Translations under genes and position numbers: made by a program | Shown: piece after piece, positions 51,373 through 60,905 of the stretch | How the letters are laid out: every line of letters begins with the position of its first letter | Numbering within the stretch: position 1 is the first letter of the stretch | DNA from: JANQSP01 sp965226095 | GTDB lineage: Bacteria > Bdellovibrionota > Bdellovibrionia > Bdellovibrionales > UBA1609 | NCBI GenBank assembly: GCA_965226095.1 | Contig: OZ245336.1 | Location: 682,001 to 746,000, forward strand | DNA: 64,000 bases | Direction of reading: 5' to 3' | The notes under the pieces: generated by a model | Database searches by the model: none | What the model saw: only the letters and a program-made list of their open reading frames with translations | Told to the model about the DNA's origin: nothing

Positions 51373-51738
51373 ATGTGTTACTTAATGAGATTGATATCAG
51401 TAGTTTTTCTGCTTTTTAGTTGGATACCTTTATCTTTGGCGCAGGATGCCGTTAAAAAACAGCCTGGTTTTTATCAATTTGTTCCACTTATTTTTGTCTT
51501 TCTACTTCTCTATATTTTACTTATTCGTCCGGCACAAAAACGCCATAAAAAGCATCAAGAATTAGTTAATGCTCTTAAAAAAGGAGACCAGGTGATTACT
51601 GCCAGTGGAATATTGGGGACAATTTATGGCCTGACAGATACTTTTATTACATTAGAGGTGGCTGATAATGTGCGTATTCGGATTTTAAGGTCTCAGATTT
51701 CCTCTTTGGCAGATAAAGAACTGAGTCAAAAACATTGA
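51373..51738 (+). CDS. yajC: Preprotein translocase accessory subunit YajC
   Basis: The 121-residue protein has an N-terminal signal-like helix, then the YajC membrane segment 'FVPLIFVFLLLYILLIRPAQ' and 'ALKKGDQVITASGILGTIYG'. It associates with SecDF and YidC at the translocon. A second ATG (51385) or a TTG further on are alternatives. It is followed by secD and secF in the usual order, with a 116-nt gap. Confidence 0.92.
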   Translation: MCYLMRLISVVFLLFSWIPLSLAQDAVKKQPGFYQFVPLIFVFLLLYILLIRPAQKRHKKHQELVNALKKGDQVITASGILGTIYGLTDTFITLEVADNVRIRILRSQISSLADKELSQKH

Positions 51739-51854
51739 ATTTATGGACGCTGTGTTTAAATAGTGATAGGTTTTTGTGCTATATAAAAAATAACAATATG
51801 AGCTAAATTATCGAAAATAAAAAATTTTCCGAATGTAAAATTTAAGAGGTCTTT

Positions 51855-53564
51855 ATGATTGATAGTAATAAAATCCGTTGGGTGGTCGTGCTTTCTGCTT
51901 TACTTGTGGCCTTAGTGTGGATGGCTCCCAACTTTTATGATTTTTCAAAGGAACAATGGTGGTTTTCAAAGGAAAAACTTATTTATGGCTTGGATATTCA
52001 AGGAGGCTTACATTTAGTTCTAGGTGTGGAAGTGAATGAAGCCATTTATGAAAAACTTAAAAGCCAGCAATTAGATTTGAAAGAAACATTGGAAAAAGCC
52101 GGAATCCAAATTAGTACTGTTCAAGCTTTGAAAGAAAAACCCGGGCAGGCTCTTATTCAACTCAAGCAGACGGAGGATTTGGAAAAAGCCGGCAAAGTTA
52201 TTAAAGAAAAATACACAGGCTCTTTGTTAGGTGGCACTTCCTTAAGGGTGTTGAAGTCTGAGGGTACAGAGTTGCTTTTAGGTTATAACGAAGTGGAGCT
52301 TATTCGTCTTAGAAAAAGTATTGTGAGTCAAGTGGTGGAAGTCATTCGCCGACGTATTGATGAATTTGGTGTCAGCGAACCGGTTATCACTCCAAAGGGT
52401 CAGGATAGAGTTTTGGTACAGCTTCCTGGGATACAAGATTCTGCTCATGCCAAGGAGATTATTCAAAGAACTGCCAAAATGGAATTTCGTTTGGTTAATG
52501 AGGAATTGGAAGCCATTAAACTCATGGAGTGGGTTAAATCTGCTGAAGAAAAAGGCGGTTATGCTTTAAGTCCCCAGCTGGAGTACAGAGAGTATGTGCA
52601 GAGGATCAACGAAGACTTAAAAGACAAAATACCTGAGAACAATCAGTTAGTGTTTAGAAGAGCGGAAGCCAGCAATAGTTTACGTGCCGGTAAAGTGCCG
52701 ATCTTAGTGCGCACAGATGTGGGTATGGGTGGTGAAATGTTACAGACAGCTTCAGTGGGGGCGGACGATTTCGGCAATCCTGTTGTGCTTTTTTATATCA
52801 ATAGTTCGGGGCGAAAAATCTTTTCTGAATTAACTGGAAATAATATAGGAAAACTATTGGCTATTGTATTGGATAAAGAGCTTAAATCCAGTGCCACCAT
52901 TAGATCCCGAATCTCTGATCGAGGTCAAATTGATTTGGGTCGTGGTGGAGGTAGAGAAAATATGATGAAAGAGGCAGAGGATATTGCCACAGTATTACGA
53001 GCAGGAGCTTTACCAGCTCGGGTTGTTAAGCTGGAAGAACGTACTGTAGGTCCTACATTAGGACGTGACTCTATTGAAAAAGGAAAATTGGCCGGTATGG
53101 TGGCGGGTCTTTTAATTATTATTTTTATGTTTGTTTATTACAGAGTATTGGGTGTGGTAGCTAATTTTGCTTTGTGCATGAACATTTTATTTTTATTGGC
53201 TATCCTGACTTCTTTAGGGGCTACTCTGACTTTGCCTGGTGTGGCGGGTATTATTTTAACCATTGGTATGGCGGTAGATGCCAATGTCATTATTTATGAA
53301 CGATTAAGAGAAGAATTAAGAAAAGGATCCTCTATGGCCCTGGCTGTGAGGGATGGTTATCGATATGCGCTTTCAGCTATTTTAGATGCTAATATTACAA
53401 CAGCTATTGTTTGTTTTGTACTCATGTCTTTTGGTACAGGACCTATTCGAGGTTTTGCTGTTACACTTTTTTGCGGCATTGTAACTTCCATTTTTACAGC
53501 GGTGTTTGTGTCCCGCACTTTTTTGAACACTTTGATTCATCGTTTTCAATTAAAGAAACTTTGA
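51855..53564 (+). CDS. secD: Protein translocase subunit SecD
   Basis: The 569-residue RND-type membrane protein uses proton-motive force to complete export through SecYEG. Features are the first helix, 'LIYGLDIQGGLHLVLGVEV' (D1), 'VIRRRIDEFGVSEPVITP', 'VQLPGIQDSAHAKEIIQ', 'LRAGALPARVVKLEERTVGP' and the transmembrane 'GIILTIGMAVDANVIIYERL' with conserved Asp. A purine-rich site (AAGAGG) precedes the ATG. The gene is 16 nt before secF. Confidence 0.97.
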   Translation: MIDSNKIRWVVVLSALLVALVWMAPNFYDFSKEQWWFSKEKLIYGLDIQGGLHLVLGVEVNEAIYEKLKSQQLDLKETLEKAGIQISTVQALKEKPGQALIQLKQTEDLEKAGKVIKEKYTGSLLGGTSLRVLKSEGTELLLGYNEVELIRLRKSIVSQVVEVIRRRIDEFGVSEPVITPKGQDRVLVQLPGIQDSAHAKEIIQRTAKMEFRLVNEELEAIKLMEWVKSAEEKGGYALSPQLEYREYVQRINEDLKDKIPENNQLVFRRAEASNSLRAGKVPILVRTDVGMGGEMLQTASVGADDFGNPVVLFYINSSGRKIFSELTGNNIGKLLAIVLDKELKSSATIRSRISDRGQIDLGRGGGRENMMKEAEDIATVLRAGALPARVVKLEERTVGPTLGRDSIEKGKLAGMVAGLLIIIFMFVYYRVLGVVANFALCMNILFLLAILTSLGATLTLPGVAGIILTIGMAVDANVIIYERLREELRKGSSMALAVRDGYRYALSAILDANITTAIVCFVLMSFGTGPIRGFAVTLFCGIVTSIFTAVFVSRTFLNTLIHRFQLKKL

Positions 53565-53580
53565 GAATAAAGGATGTAAT

Positions 53581-54495
53581 ATGAAAACACCTCGGTTTGA
53601 TTTCCTTTCTTCATCAGCTAATGTCACAACGATTTCTTTAACTTTATCCTTGTTAGGATTTGTATGGATTATTTTAAATGGATTCAATTATGGTATTGAT
53701 TTTGCTGGTGGCAATGAAATTCAGCTGCGTTTTCAACAAGTGCCTTCTGTTGAAGAGTTGAGAAAATATTTATCGGAAAAAGGTCTTATAAAAGCTTCTG
53801 TACAAAGTTTTGGAGATGAGAAAAATGAGTTTTTAATTCTGACAAGTACTAAACCAGGGGAAATTAAAAAAAATTCTGATAGATTGACTGGTCTGGTAGA
53901 GCAGTTCAAAACAGATTTTGCAAAACAAGGAGTGGAAATACGCAGAGTGGATTCAGTGGGGCCACAAATTGGAGCAGAACTTAGACAACAGGGAATACTG
54001 GCGGTTTTTTATAGCTTGATATTGATTCTTATTTACCTGGTTTTGCGTTTTGATTATCGATTTGCTCCAGCCGCTGTGATTTGCTTGTTTCACGATGCTG
54101 TTATCACCATGTGTATTTTCACTCTGTTTGATTTAGTGGTAAATGTGCAAACTTTAGCGGCGCTGTTAGCTATTATCGGTTATTCTCTAAATGACACGAT
54201 TGTCACCTTTGATCGTATTAGGGAAAATGCGGAATATTTTCATAAAAAAGAATCCTTCTTAAAAATTTGTAACAGGTCCATTAACGATGTGTTATCCCGT
54301 ACTTTACTCACCTCTTTGACCACTATGATGGCTGTAGGGGCTATGTGGTTTTATACAGATGGAGTGATTAAGGATTTTTCTTTTACCCTGGGTATAGGAG
54401 TGCTTATTGGTACTTATTCTTCTATTTATGTTGCCACTCCTTTGGTGGTCTTTATTGATCATCTGCAAAGAAAGAAAAAATCTGCCATTACATAA
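53581..54495 (+). CDS. secF: Protein translocase subunit SecF
   Basis: The 304-residue partner of SecD shows 'NYGIDFAGGNEIQLRF', 'VDSVGPQIGAELRQQGILAV', 'FDYRFAPAAVICLFHDAVIT' and 'IIGYSLNDTIVTFDRIREN', the SecF signature, with six predicted membrane helices. An ATAAAGGATG site lies upstream of the ATG. It is the last gene of the operon and converges on the T2SS-associated genes. Confidence 0.97.
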   Translation: MKTPRFDFLSSSANVTTISLTLSLLGFVWIILNGFNYGIDFAGGNEIQLRFQQVPSVEELRKYLSEKGLIKASVQSFGDEKNEFLILTSTKPGEIKKNSDRLTGLVEQFKTDFAKQGVEIRRVDSVGPQIGAELRQQGILAVFYSLILILIYLVLRFDYRFAPAAVICLFHDAVITMCIFTLFDLVVNVQTLAALLAIIGYSLNDTIVTFDRIRENAEYFHKKESFLKICNRSINDVLSRTLLTSLTTMMAVGAMWFYTDGVIKDFSFTLGIGVLIGTYSSIYVATPLVVFIDHLQRKKKSAIT

Positions 54496-54536
54496 TTAGT
54501 GCATATTTCAATCAATTTTTGTCACTGCAGATTTTT

Positions 54537-54983
54537 TCATATACATAAAATAAATGATGGAAACGCAGGCAATATGTATGTTGCTTTTGTGGATTCCATA
54601 AATAGCGGGCGAATGTTTTTTGTAATAAAATTTTTCAAACTGGATAATGACTGTTCTGATGGATTCTTTGTATAATGATAGAGTTGAAAAGGAATGAGAA
54701 AGATCAATACACTCCATTCCAGTGAACTAAAGAGCAGTTCCGTGCATAATTTATAAACATAATTATTTATTTCATTTAAATGAATGAGTTTATAAAGATA
54801 ATTGTCCTTATCATTCAATTTATAAGTCAGTTGATAAACAAAACTTCCTAGTGCTATTAAGATAATAATTAAAAAACTATTGCGTAAAATTAATCTGGGA
54901 AATATATAAATATTTTGTTTGATGGATTGATATAATAAGATCCAATCCGCTTTGGTTGTCCATAAGGTTTTTAGTCCCAGCAT
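54537..54983 (-). CDS. Small membrane protein downstream of gspN
   Basis: The 148-residue protein has two or three hydrophobic segments ('FLIIIILIALGSFVYQL' region, 'LEWSVLIFLIPFQLYHY', 'ATYILPAFPSFILCI'). 'FITKNIRPLFMESTKA' is similar in style to membrane proteins found after gspN in related bacteria, which continue with a longer C-terminal helix. The abrupt end after the last helix suggests possible truncation. It starts 3 nt from the gspN stop, so it is probably in the T2SS operon. Function unknown. Confidence 0.45.
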   Translation of the reverse strand: MLGLKTLWTTKADWILLYQSIKQNIYIFPRLILRNSFLIIILIALGSFVYQLTYKLNDKDNYLYKLIHLNEINNYVYKLCTELLFSSLEWSVLIFLIPFQLYHYTKNPSEQSLSSLKNFITKNIRPLFMESTKATYILPAFPSFILCI

Positions 54984-54985
54984 CG

Positions 54986-56023
54986 TTAGAGGTTTTCTAC
55001 ATTTTCAGGGTTTTGCATTTCCTGTAAAGAGGGGAGGCTGGAAATAGGAGAAAGGTCAAAAAAGTTTGCAGGATTGCCTTTGATTCTGGCCAGATATCGC
55101 CAACTGCCGTTGGGATTTTGAGAGGCTACAGATTCAAACAACAAACCCAAGAAATATACTTTTTGTCTTAAGTCATCATCCACTAAAATATCCAGTCCCA
55201 TATCATAGCCTTTCACATAAACTTTGGGAAATTTGGCTCGGATGTTTTTGTTAAAAGCCAATAAGAGGTTACCTCTGGTTTTAATTTGAAAAAGATCTTT
55301 TTGTTCTCCTGCAATTAAATCAGATATCCATACTTCTTCTTTTTTGATTTTACCTGTGGAGAATAACCTACCCCATTGAAAATCAGGAAGGGTAATCGTT
55401 CCTATTGTGCCAGGGAAAGTGTAAGAAAAATCTTTGGTTTGGATGTTGTACCCTGTCAGTTGCCACATTCCCTTTGGTTTGCTCTTGAAAGTTGGATCCA
55501 GTTGAAGTTCACCATAGAAATTAATTTTTCCGGAAATTTTGGATAATAGTGGCCAGACAGCAGAGAGATCTGAAGGATTCCATTGGTCAGTACTTAAAGT
55601 GATGAACCAGCCAGGTTGACTTTTTTCAATATTTTTTTTCTGAAAAGTGAATGTGATTGTGGAGTTCTTCCCTATTAAGATCACTTTTCCACCCGGTTTT
55701 AATGTAAATAAAAATCTGTAAGAAGGAGATATTTTTAGATTCTTTAATATCAGAAGTTGTTCACCTGGGTGAAGTTGAATTTTTGGATTTTTAAATACCA
55801 AGGATAAAGAAAGAGGGTTGAAGTAAAAACTGTCATAGCTGAGTTGAAAAGAGGATTTTGTTTCTGATCTGATTTTATCGGTGAGGTATTTTATACTCTC
55901 TTCGTAGGGGAATTGAATCACAAAAAAGAAAGCACATAAAAAAAAGAAAATGAACCATTTTTTTTTATGAAATTTTAGCCAGGACCATAATTTCTTTAAA
56001 TAAATTTTTAATATAGGCATCAT
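54986..56023 (-). CDS. gspN: Type II secretion protein GspN (deltaproteobacterial type)
   Basis: The 345-residue protein has one N-terminal membrane helix ('WFIFFFLCAFFFVIQF') and an AsmA-like beta-rich periplasmic part ('SFQLSYDSFYFNPLSLSLVF', 'LTLKPGGKVILIG'-type strands). The layout matches GspN of former Deltaproteobacteria, encoded after GspM and involved in secretion or outer-membrane assembly. The assignment rests on position and fold pattern. It overlaps gspM by 4 nt. Confidence 0.7.
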   Translation of the reverse strand: MMPILKIYLKKLWSWLKFHKKKWFIFFFLCAFFFVIQFPYEESIKYLTDKIRSETKSSFQLSYDSFYFNPLSLSLVFKNPKIQLHPGEQLLILKNLKISPSYRFLFTLKPGGKVILIGKNSTITFTFQKKNIEKSQPGWFITLSTDQWNPSDLSAVWPLLSKISGKINFYGELQLDPTFKSKPKGMWQLTGYNIQTKDFSYTFPGTIGTITLPDFQWGRLFSTGKIKKEEVWISDLIAGEQKDLFQIKTRGNLLLAFNKNIRAKFPKVYVKGYDMGLDILVDDDLRQKVYFLGLLFESVASQNPNGSWRYLARIKGNPANFFDLSPISSLPSLQEMQNPENVENL

Positions 56024-56766
56024 TTTTCAATTTCTACTTTCTTTGCTGGCTTTAATTTTTCTTTTCCTTCCAGTTTTTTTCTTTTTTCTTTTTTTTGTAG
56101 AGGTTTCTTAAGCTTCTGTTTTGGGAAATTTGTTTTTTGTAGAGAGTTATTTGATGTCAAAGAGAATAAACTGAGTGTATAGACGGCATTAAAGTAATTT
56201 TCTTTTTGTTTGTTTTCTGTAATGTCCATATTAACAACCTTTAAGTTGTTATTTAATGTTTCCAGTTGATGTCCATAATTAATCAGTTCTTTTAAGTTTA
56301 AGTTGTTTAATTCTACGAGAACACTTTCTGTACGAACAGGTGTTTTTAGTTCTTTGAGATTTTGTCCTTTGGTTTGAGTGATGGTTGTAATTTGTTCCTT
56401 AGGAAGGCCAATCGTTTCACTTCTTTGAGAAATAAAATTCTTTAAATTACGAGGGTTGTTTTGTTGTAAACCGGAGGATGTACGACGTATGTCAGACAGA
56501 CTAAGCAACTCCTGAATCAGGTGTTTTTTATCTGTAAAATCTTTCATATTTCCCCATGAAGCATAGAGATAAGAGAAAGGAGAATACAAAAGTACAATCA
56601 ATAAAAGGAGACTGGCTACCCCATTAACAATTTTTTTATGCAAGGGTTGCAGGTGTTCATATTTTTCTTTTATATAGTGAAACCATGTACTGTTTTCCAG
56701 GTATATATAGATGGTTTTATATAAATTGATCAATTCTTCTTTTAAAATATTAATATTGATATTCAT
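56020..56766 (-). CDS. gspM: Type II secretion protein GspM
   Basis: The 248-residue bitopic protein has an N-terminal cytoplasmic stretch, a membrane helix at about 49-66 ('GVASLLLLIVLLYSPFSY') and a periplasmic domain. In that domain, 'VLVELNNLNLKELINYGHQL' fits the GspM ferredoxin-like fold. A Lys-rich C-terminal tail (about 215-248) is unusual. GspM bridges GspL to the pseudopilus platform. It overlaps gspL and gspN by 4 nt on each side. Confidence 0.75.
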   Translation of the reverse strand: MNININILKEELINLYKTIYIYLENSTWFHYIKEKYEHLQPLHKKIVNGVASLLLLIVLLYSPFSYLYASWGNMKDFTDKKHLIQELLSLSDIRRTSSGLQQNNPRNLKNFISQRSETIGLPKEQITTITQTKGQNLKELKTPVRTESVLVELNNLNLKELINYGHQLETLNNNLKVVNMDITENKQKENYFNAVYTLSLFSLTSNNSLQKTNFPKQKLKKPLQKKEKRKKLEGKEKLKPAKKVEIEK

Positions 56767-58724
56767 ATCTTGGCCTTTTTTTGAATAAATGAATATTTGA
56801 AAAAAACTTTATCAGAAGCAGTTTTTAATTTCTCTGGTGTTTCTTTATTTTCTGATGTTTCTGTAAGAGTAGCCTTATCAGTAAGGGCAATATTGTCAGT
56901 TTTTAGTTTTTCTGGTGTTTCTTTAGTTTTTGATGTTTCTGTAAGAGTAGCCTTGTCAGTAAGGGCAATATTGTCAGTTTTTAGGTTTTCTGGTGTTTCT
57001 TTAGTTTTTGATGTTTCAGTAAGGGCAATATTGTCAGTTTGTTCTGGTTTTTGAGTGGCTACTTTAGAATTTTTTTCTTCTATATTTTTCGATGTTTCTG
57101 CGATAGATGGAGACTGGATTAAATCAGCAGAAAAGTTTTTAAAGGTATTTGCCACAGCTAGCTCTTTTAACTGTTTTTTTAAATCTTCGACATATAAAGG
57201 TGATATTTCACCTTCAATCTGAATTTTATTATCTTTAATGTTCAATTGTTTTATGTCCATATCCCATTTTTCATTTTTTTTAATAGCTGTACTCAGATTT
57301 TTTATTCTGTCCAGAGCGGAAGGTAATCGTTTTAATTCTTTACTTAACTCACTATGTTTTAAAATATTTTTTTGATTCTCCATAAAAGTTTTTACTTTTT
57401 CGATACTTATATTTTTTGGGGAAAGTCCGGCTGTACGTATGCTTTCTCTTCGAAAAATATTCTGTATTTTATTGGAAAGTGTTTCTGATTGTTGTGCTCT
57501 TAAAAAAGAATAAAGGTTCAAAAAAAACAGCCCGGCAATGATGAGTAGAAGATTTTGTTTCCATCGGGGAGAAATAGCTGCTATGGGATTGATCTTGACA
57601 GCGAGGTCTCCTTTTAAAAAATTAATTGCTGGATTTCTGATATTTTTCATTCCTTCCAAAGCTGTTCCCAGTGCAGTAATTAGATTATTTTGTTGTTGTT
57701 CATTGTTTCGAAGATTCCAGTCTGGATAACCTGGAGGGTGTTCCACACGAGAGCAAGGTAGATTCAATTCCTTGGATAAAAAAGCCTGTAGGTTTCTGAT
57801 TTGAGCGCCTCCGCCGGTGATGAATAATTTTTTGCAGTTATATTTTTTTTCACCCTGAAGCTCCAGCAAAAGAAGTTGAATTTTATGAACTAGAATACCC
57901 AAAGGTTCCTGAATGGCTTTGGAAAACTCAATTTGACTTCCTGTGTAGCCTTTGTCTTGACTAAGCACAAAAGCCTTTTCACAGAATTGTTCCATAGCTG
58001 AGTGAAATGGAATTTCATACTTGAGTGCAATTTTTCGAACACAAGCTGAAACTCCCCATTCAAAACTATACACATTTTCCATCAACCCTTGTGAGAAGAT
58101 CATAATCATGGTGTGTGTGTGGCCTATTTTTACATAGAGGTCACATTCTTTATGTGGAGCTTGTTTTTCATCTGTTGTGTTTTGTTCACTTTGTTCTTTC
58201 TGTTTTTTGTGTTCTTTTTCCGGCTTTTTTTCAAATAGGTTGGAAACAGCAGAAGCTTCACAGCTAATAATAAAGGGTTGAATTCCAAGTTTATTGACAG
58301 TTTCAATGAGTTTGACAATATTTTCCCTGAAGCTGGAAAAAACCAAAACAGTTGCACTGTTTTCTGATCTATCGATGATTTTAACATCTGAAATAAGAAC
58401 TTCTTTGGTAAAAAGAGCCAATTTGTCTTCAATTTCAAAGGGAAGACTTTTTTTAATCTTATATCTTTCTTTAAACGGAAAGTATAATGTGTGCACACTG
58501 ATTTCATTTTGTGGACAACAAAAAATATATTTTACTTCCCGATTTTTATATAAATCCACCAGGCTTTTTAAATAACTTAAGGCACTTAATTCTTTTTGCT
58601 CTTCACTATCATCCGGTTTGATAGGGAAATAGTGAGTTTGTAGAATACTAAAGGTTTTCCCACTGGTCTTTATTGCCACTGCCTTTAAAGCACAGGAACC
58701 GAAGTCTATACCAATAAAAATCAC
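56763..58724 (-). CDS. gspL: Type II secretion protein GspL with tandem-repeat tail
   Basis: The 653-residue protein has an actin-like cytoplasmic domain ('IFIGIDFGSCALKAVAIK', 'LFITGGGAQIRNLQAFL'), a membrane helix near 385-405 and a periplasmic GspL-C domain. The C-terminal region (about 560-635) carries three copies of a 26-residue repeat (NIALTDKATLTETSKTKETP type). The start is GTG with an AGGAGG site 8 nt upstream. Typical GspL is about 400 residues; the extra length comes from inserts in both domains and the tail. It anchors GspE to the inner membrane. Confidence 0.8.
   Translation of the reverse strand: MIFIGIDFGSCALKAVAIKTSGKTFSILQTHYFPIKPDDSEEQKELSALSYLKSLVDLYKNREVKYIFCCPQNEISVHTLYFPFKERYKIKKSLPFEIEDKLALFTKEVLISDVKIIDRSENSATVLVFSSFRENIVKLIETVNKLGIQPFIISCEASAVSNLFEKKPEKEHKKQKEQSEQNTTDEKQAPHKECDLYVKIGHTHTMIMIFSQGLMENVYSFEWGVSACVRKIALKYEIPFHSAMEQFCEKAFVLSQDKGYTGSQIEFSKAIQEPLGILVHKIQLLLLELQGEKKYNCKKLFITGGGAQIRNLQAFLSKELNLPCSRVEHPPGYPDWNLRNNEQQQNNLITALGTALEGMKNIRNPAINFLKGDLAVKINPIAAISPRWKQNLLLIIAGLFFLNLYSFLRAQQSETLSNKIQNIFRRESIRTAGLSPKNISIEKVKTFMENQKNILKHSELSKELKRLPSALDRIKNLSTAIKKNEKWDMDIKQLNIKDNKIQIEGEISPLYVEDLKKQLKELAVANTFKNFSADLIQSPSIAETSKNIEEKNSKVATQKPEQTDNIALTETSKTKETPENLKTDNIALTDKATLTETSKTKETPEKLKTDNIALTDKATLTETSENKETPEKLKTASDKVFFKYSFIQKKAKI
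56827..57042 (-). repeat. 78-nt tandem repeats in gspL
   Basis: TCTGGTG marks the repeat at 56833, 56911 and 56989, exactly 78 nt apart. The copies are nearly identical; the third has an 18-nt deletion. The 26-codon unit keeps the frame. Such repeats change copy number easily and could vary the length of the periplasmic tail. Confidence 0.9.
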
Positions 58725-58765
58725 GAAGAATCCTCCTGGAAAGCTTATCTTATTAGATTATCTCT

Positions 58766-60037
58766 TCAGGAGCTTTCTTTCCAGTAAATTATTGTAGGGG
58801 CCTGATTAGATTCTGTGGGGCTTTGTGGGCTGGTGGTTGTTTCATTAGTAGGTCTGGGTTGTGATTTTTGTTCTCGTTCAGGATTTCTTTGTTGCCTTTT
58901 TATGTCTGCGTTAAGAAGTTCATCAAAGTGCTTGGATACAAATGCGGAATCAAAATATAGGGCAGTAATGATTTTTATAGAATTTTGGGAGATCCCTATG
59001 CTTTCCACTTGAAAATTATGTGGAGCATTAAAATTTAAATAAGAGCTGTTTTCTTTATCTTGTAATAATTCCTGATCCAGATGTTGAAGGCCTCGAGAAT
59101 TTAAAAAGTTTGCAAAAGTTTGTTGTGTAAACAGAAGATGACTGGAAGTTTGTGCAAAAACTTCCTCAGCTACTTCCAAGGGTAGACCCAAAGCCTGTAA
59201 TAATTCTATAGAAGCTGTATTGATATTTAGTCCTTTTTCTCCATGGATGGTGACAAAGGGTTTAATTTTTTCATATAAGGTATCATTCATACCCGGTACC
59301 TGGTGTAATTCTGTCAGGCTAATAAAAGATCGATTGGGAGGTGCTGGGTTATCATCACTGGCCCCTGTTTCCGGTAGTGAAGATTGTCCGGCCAGACTAT
59401 TCGGATCGATCCAATCTGCAATATTGGATAAAATATCTGTGATTTGAGCCTCATCCAATATTTCGTCTGGATTTATTTCGTCTGGATTTTGATTTTCTTC
59501 GTTTAACTGTAATTGTTGTATAAGTTGAAAAAGAATTTTAAAGGTCCACTTTCTCAATGAAGGAATAGGAGAGGCTAAATCATTTAAGTCAATGCGGCTC
59601 GCTGTGGCAGTGATCACAGTGTTGTATTTTATATCTTGCATTAAAGAGTTGCCGCTTAATTTGGAGATTTCCTCAGCAGAGGATTGTCCCTCATTTTCAT
59701 CCATCAATACTGGTGGCCAGTTAAAAGGAATTTTCCATATTAAATCTATATAGGATTGGAAAGATTTTAATGTACTGCCATATTTTTTCGTAATGGTTCG
59801 ATAATTTTTTATTCTTAATAAGCTGATTTCCATACCGGCTTTGGCGGCATAATAGGCTTTTAAAGAGTGGAATTCTGATACAGTGGATCGATACTCAGTT
59901 TGTGTATTAAAAATGGTTTCCTGAATAATACTTACTACCAGTACGGTTCCTGATAACACCATAATCAGTGCCAAGCCTTTTGATTGTTTAAGTGGTCGAA
60001 AGCAAAATTGATAGATTTGTTTTATTGTTTGTTTCAT
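58766..60037 (-). CDS. gspK: Type II secretion pseudopilin GspK
   Basis: The 423-residue minor pseudopilin forms the pseudopilus tip with GspI and GspJ. 'KQSKGLALIMVLSGTVLVV' is the class III leader with the prepilin helix, followed by 'YYAAKAGMEISLLRI'. The large domain has 'DLNDLASPIPSLRKW' and an SAM-like 'HQVPGMNDTLYEKIKPFVT' with 'INTASIELLQALGL'. A Pro/Gln/Thr-rich tail ends the protein. It overlaps gspJ by 4 nt. Confidence 0.88.
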   Translation of the reverse strand: MKQTIKQIYQFCFRPLKQSKGLALIMVLSGTVLVVSIIQETIFNTQTEYRSTVSEFHSLKAYYAAKAGMEISLLRIKNYRTITKKYGSTLKSFQSYIDLIWKIPFNWPPVLMDENEGQSSAEEISKLSGNSLMQDIKYNTVITATASRIDLNDLASPIPSLRKWTFKILFQLIQQLQLNEENQNPDEINPDEILDEAQITDILSNIADWIDPNSLAGQSSLPETGASDDNPAPPNRSFISLTELHQVPGMNDTLYEKIKPFVTIHGEKGLNINTASIELLQALGLPLEVAEEVFAQTSSHLLFTQQTFANFLNSRGLQHLDQELLQDKENSSYLNFNAPHNFQVESIGISQNSIKIITALYFDSAFVSKHFDELLNADIKRQQRNPEREQKSQPRPTNETTTSPQSPTESNQAPTIIYWKESS

Positions 60038-60882
60038 TCTTGTGACACCATTAAAGAAAAATATTCCTGATAGATAGGTATCATAATATTATGTTTAATC
60101 AGTTTGGTTTTTTCATTTTCATATTCTATATTTAATTTAATAATCGCCGGAAGATTTTTATTTTTACCTTGGTCCGTTTGCCACTCATTACTCCATTCAT
60201 CTTTAAAAATGTTAAAATAGGATATTTGAAATTTTTTAATTCGTTCCAGTAAAACCAGTTCCTCTTGAGAATCGGATTCTTCAGGATTATCATCTACAAC
60301 AGAAGAACTGCTTCTCCACAGGCAGTCGTTGCTTGTTTTTTCGTTTCCCTTACAGCTTTGAATATAATAAGCCACTTCATTTTGTTCTCCGGTTTTATCA
60401 TCTGACCAAAGTCGTGTGTTGGAAAAAGTGGATATTCTCAGGCTGTTTTCATTCCCATAAAAACCACCGGTCATGTGTATCTGAGTGGAAAGATAAGGAT
60501 AAATCTGGGTTTGCTCATACTCTGTAGTGTCTATTGTGTCCAGAGTTTTTGCTCCCCGAGAAGTGCCAGTACCAAGTGGTGAACCTTCAGTTTCAGAAGT
60601 TCTCTGTATAGGAGAATTTTGTTTCTTTTCAATAAAAGAGAGATGCATTGTTGAATTCATATCCTGTATGAGAAATATATTTTTTAAATCTTTTTTTAGA
60701 ATCTGTATAACATTTCGATTTAATCTTATTTCTTTGGATTTTTCTGTGATGGTTTTTCGATATTTCAAAACAGTGTCTGTCATTCTCATGAGAGAAATCG
60801 CCACAACAGCAAATAAAGATAAAGCAATGATGACTTCCAGAAGTGTCAGTCCTTTTTTATTTATTTTGAAATGCTTAAGCAT
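60034..60882 (-). CDS. gspJ: Type II secretion pseudopilin GspJ
   Basis: The 282-residue minor pseudopilin (from the ATG at 60882; a TTG at 60897 is possible) has the leader and helix 'KKGLTLLEVIIALSLFAVVA'. Downstream are the typical 'EVAYYIQSCKGN' and 'RIKKFQISYFN' segments of GspJ. It is longer than E. coli or Vibrio GspJ (about 200) because of polar loops. It lies between gspI and gspK in canonical order. Confidence 0.85.
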   Translation of the reverse strand: MLKHFKINKKGLTLLEVIIALSLFAVVAISLMRMTDTVLKYRKTITEKSKEIRLNRNVIQILKKDLKNIFLIQDMNSTMHLSFIEKKQNSPIQRTSETEGSPLGTGTSRGAKTLDTIDTTEYEQTQIYPYLSTQIHMTGGFYGNENSLRISTFSNTRLWSDDKTGEQNEVAYYIQSCKGNEKTSNDCLWRSSSSVVDDNPEESDSQEELVLLERIKKFQISYFNIFKDEWSNEWQTDQGKNKNLPAIIKLNIEYENEKTKLIKHNIMIPIYQEYFSLMVSQE

Positions 60883-60905
60883 GATTTTCAATTGCAAAGC
60901 CCTCT

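Noticed and set aside
54508..54717. Minus-strand open frame overlapping the end of the small membrane protein
   Set aside because: It lies in another frame of the better-supported gene at 54537-54983 and has no own start signals.
56797..57054. Plus-strand open frame of 85 codons opposite gspL (VSLVFDVSVRVALSVRAILS)
   Set aside because: It is the mirror image of the 78-nt repeats in gspL and has no own ribosome-binding site.
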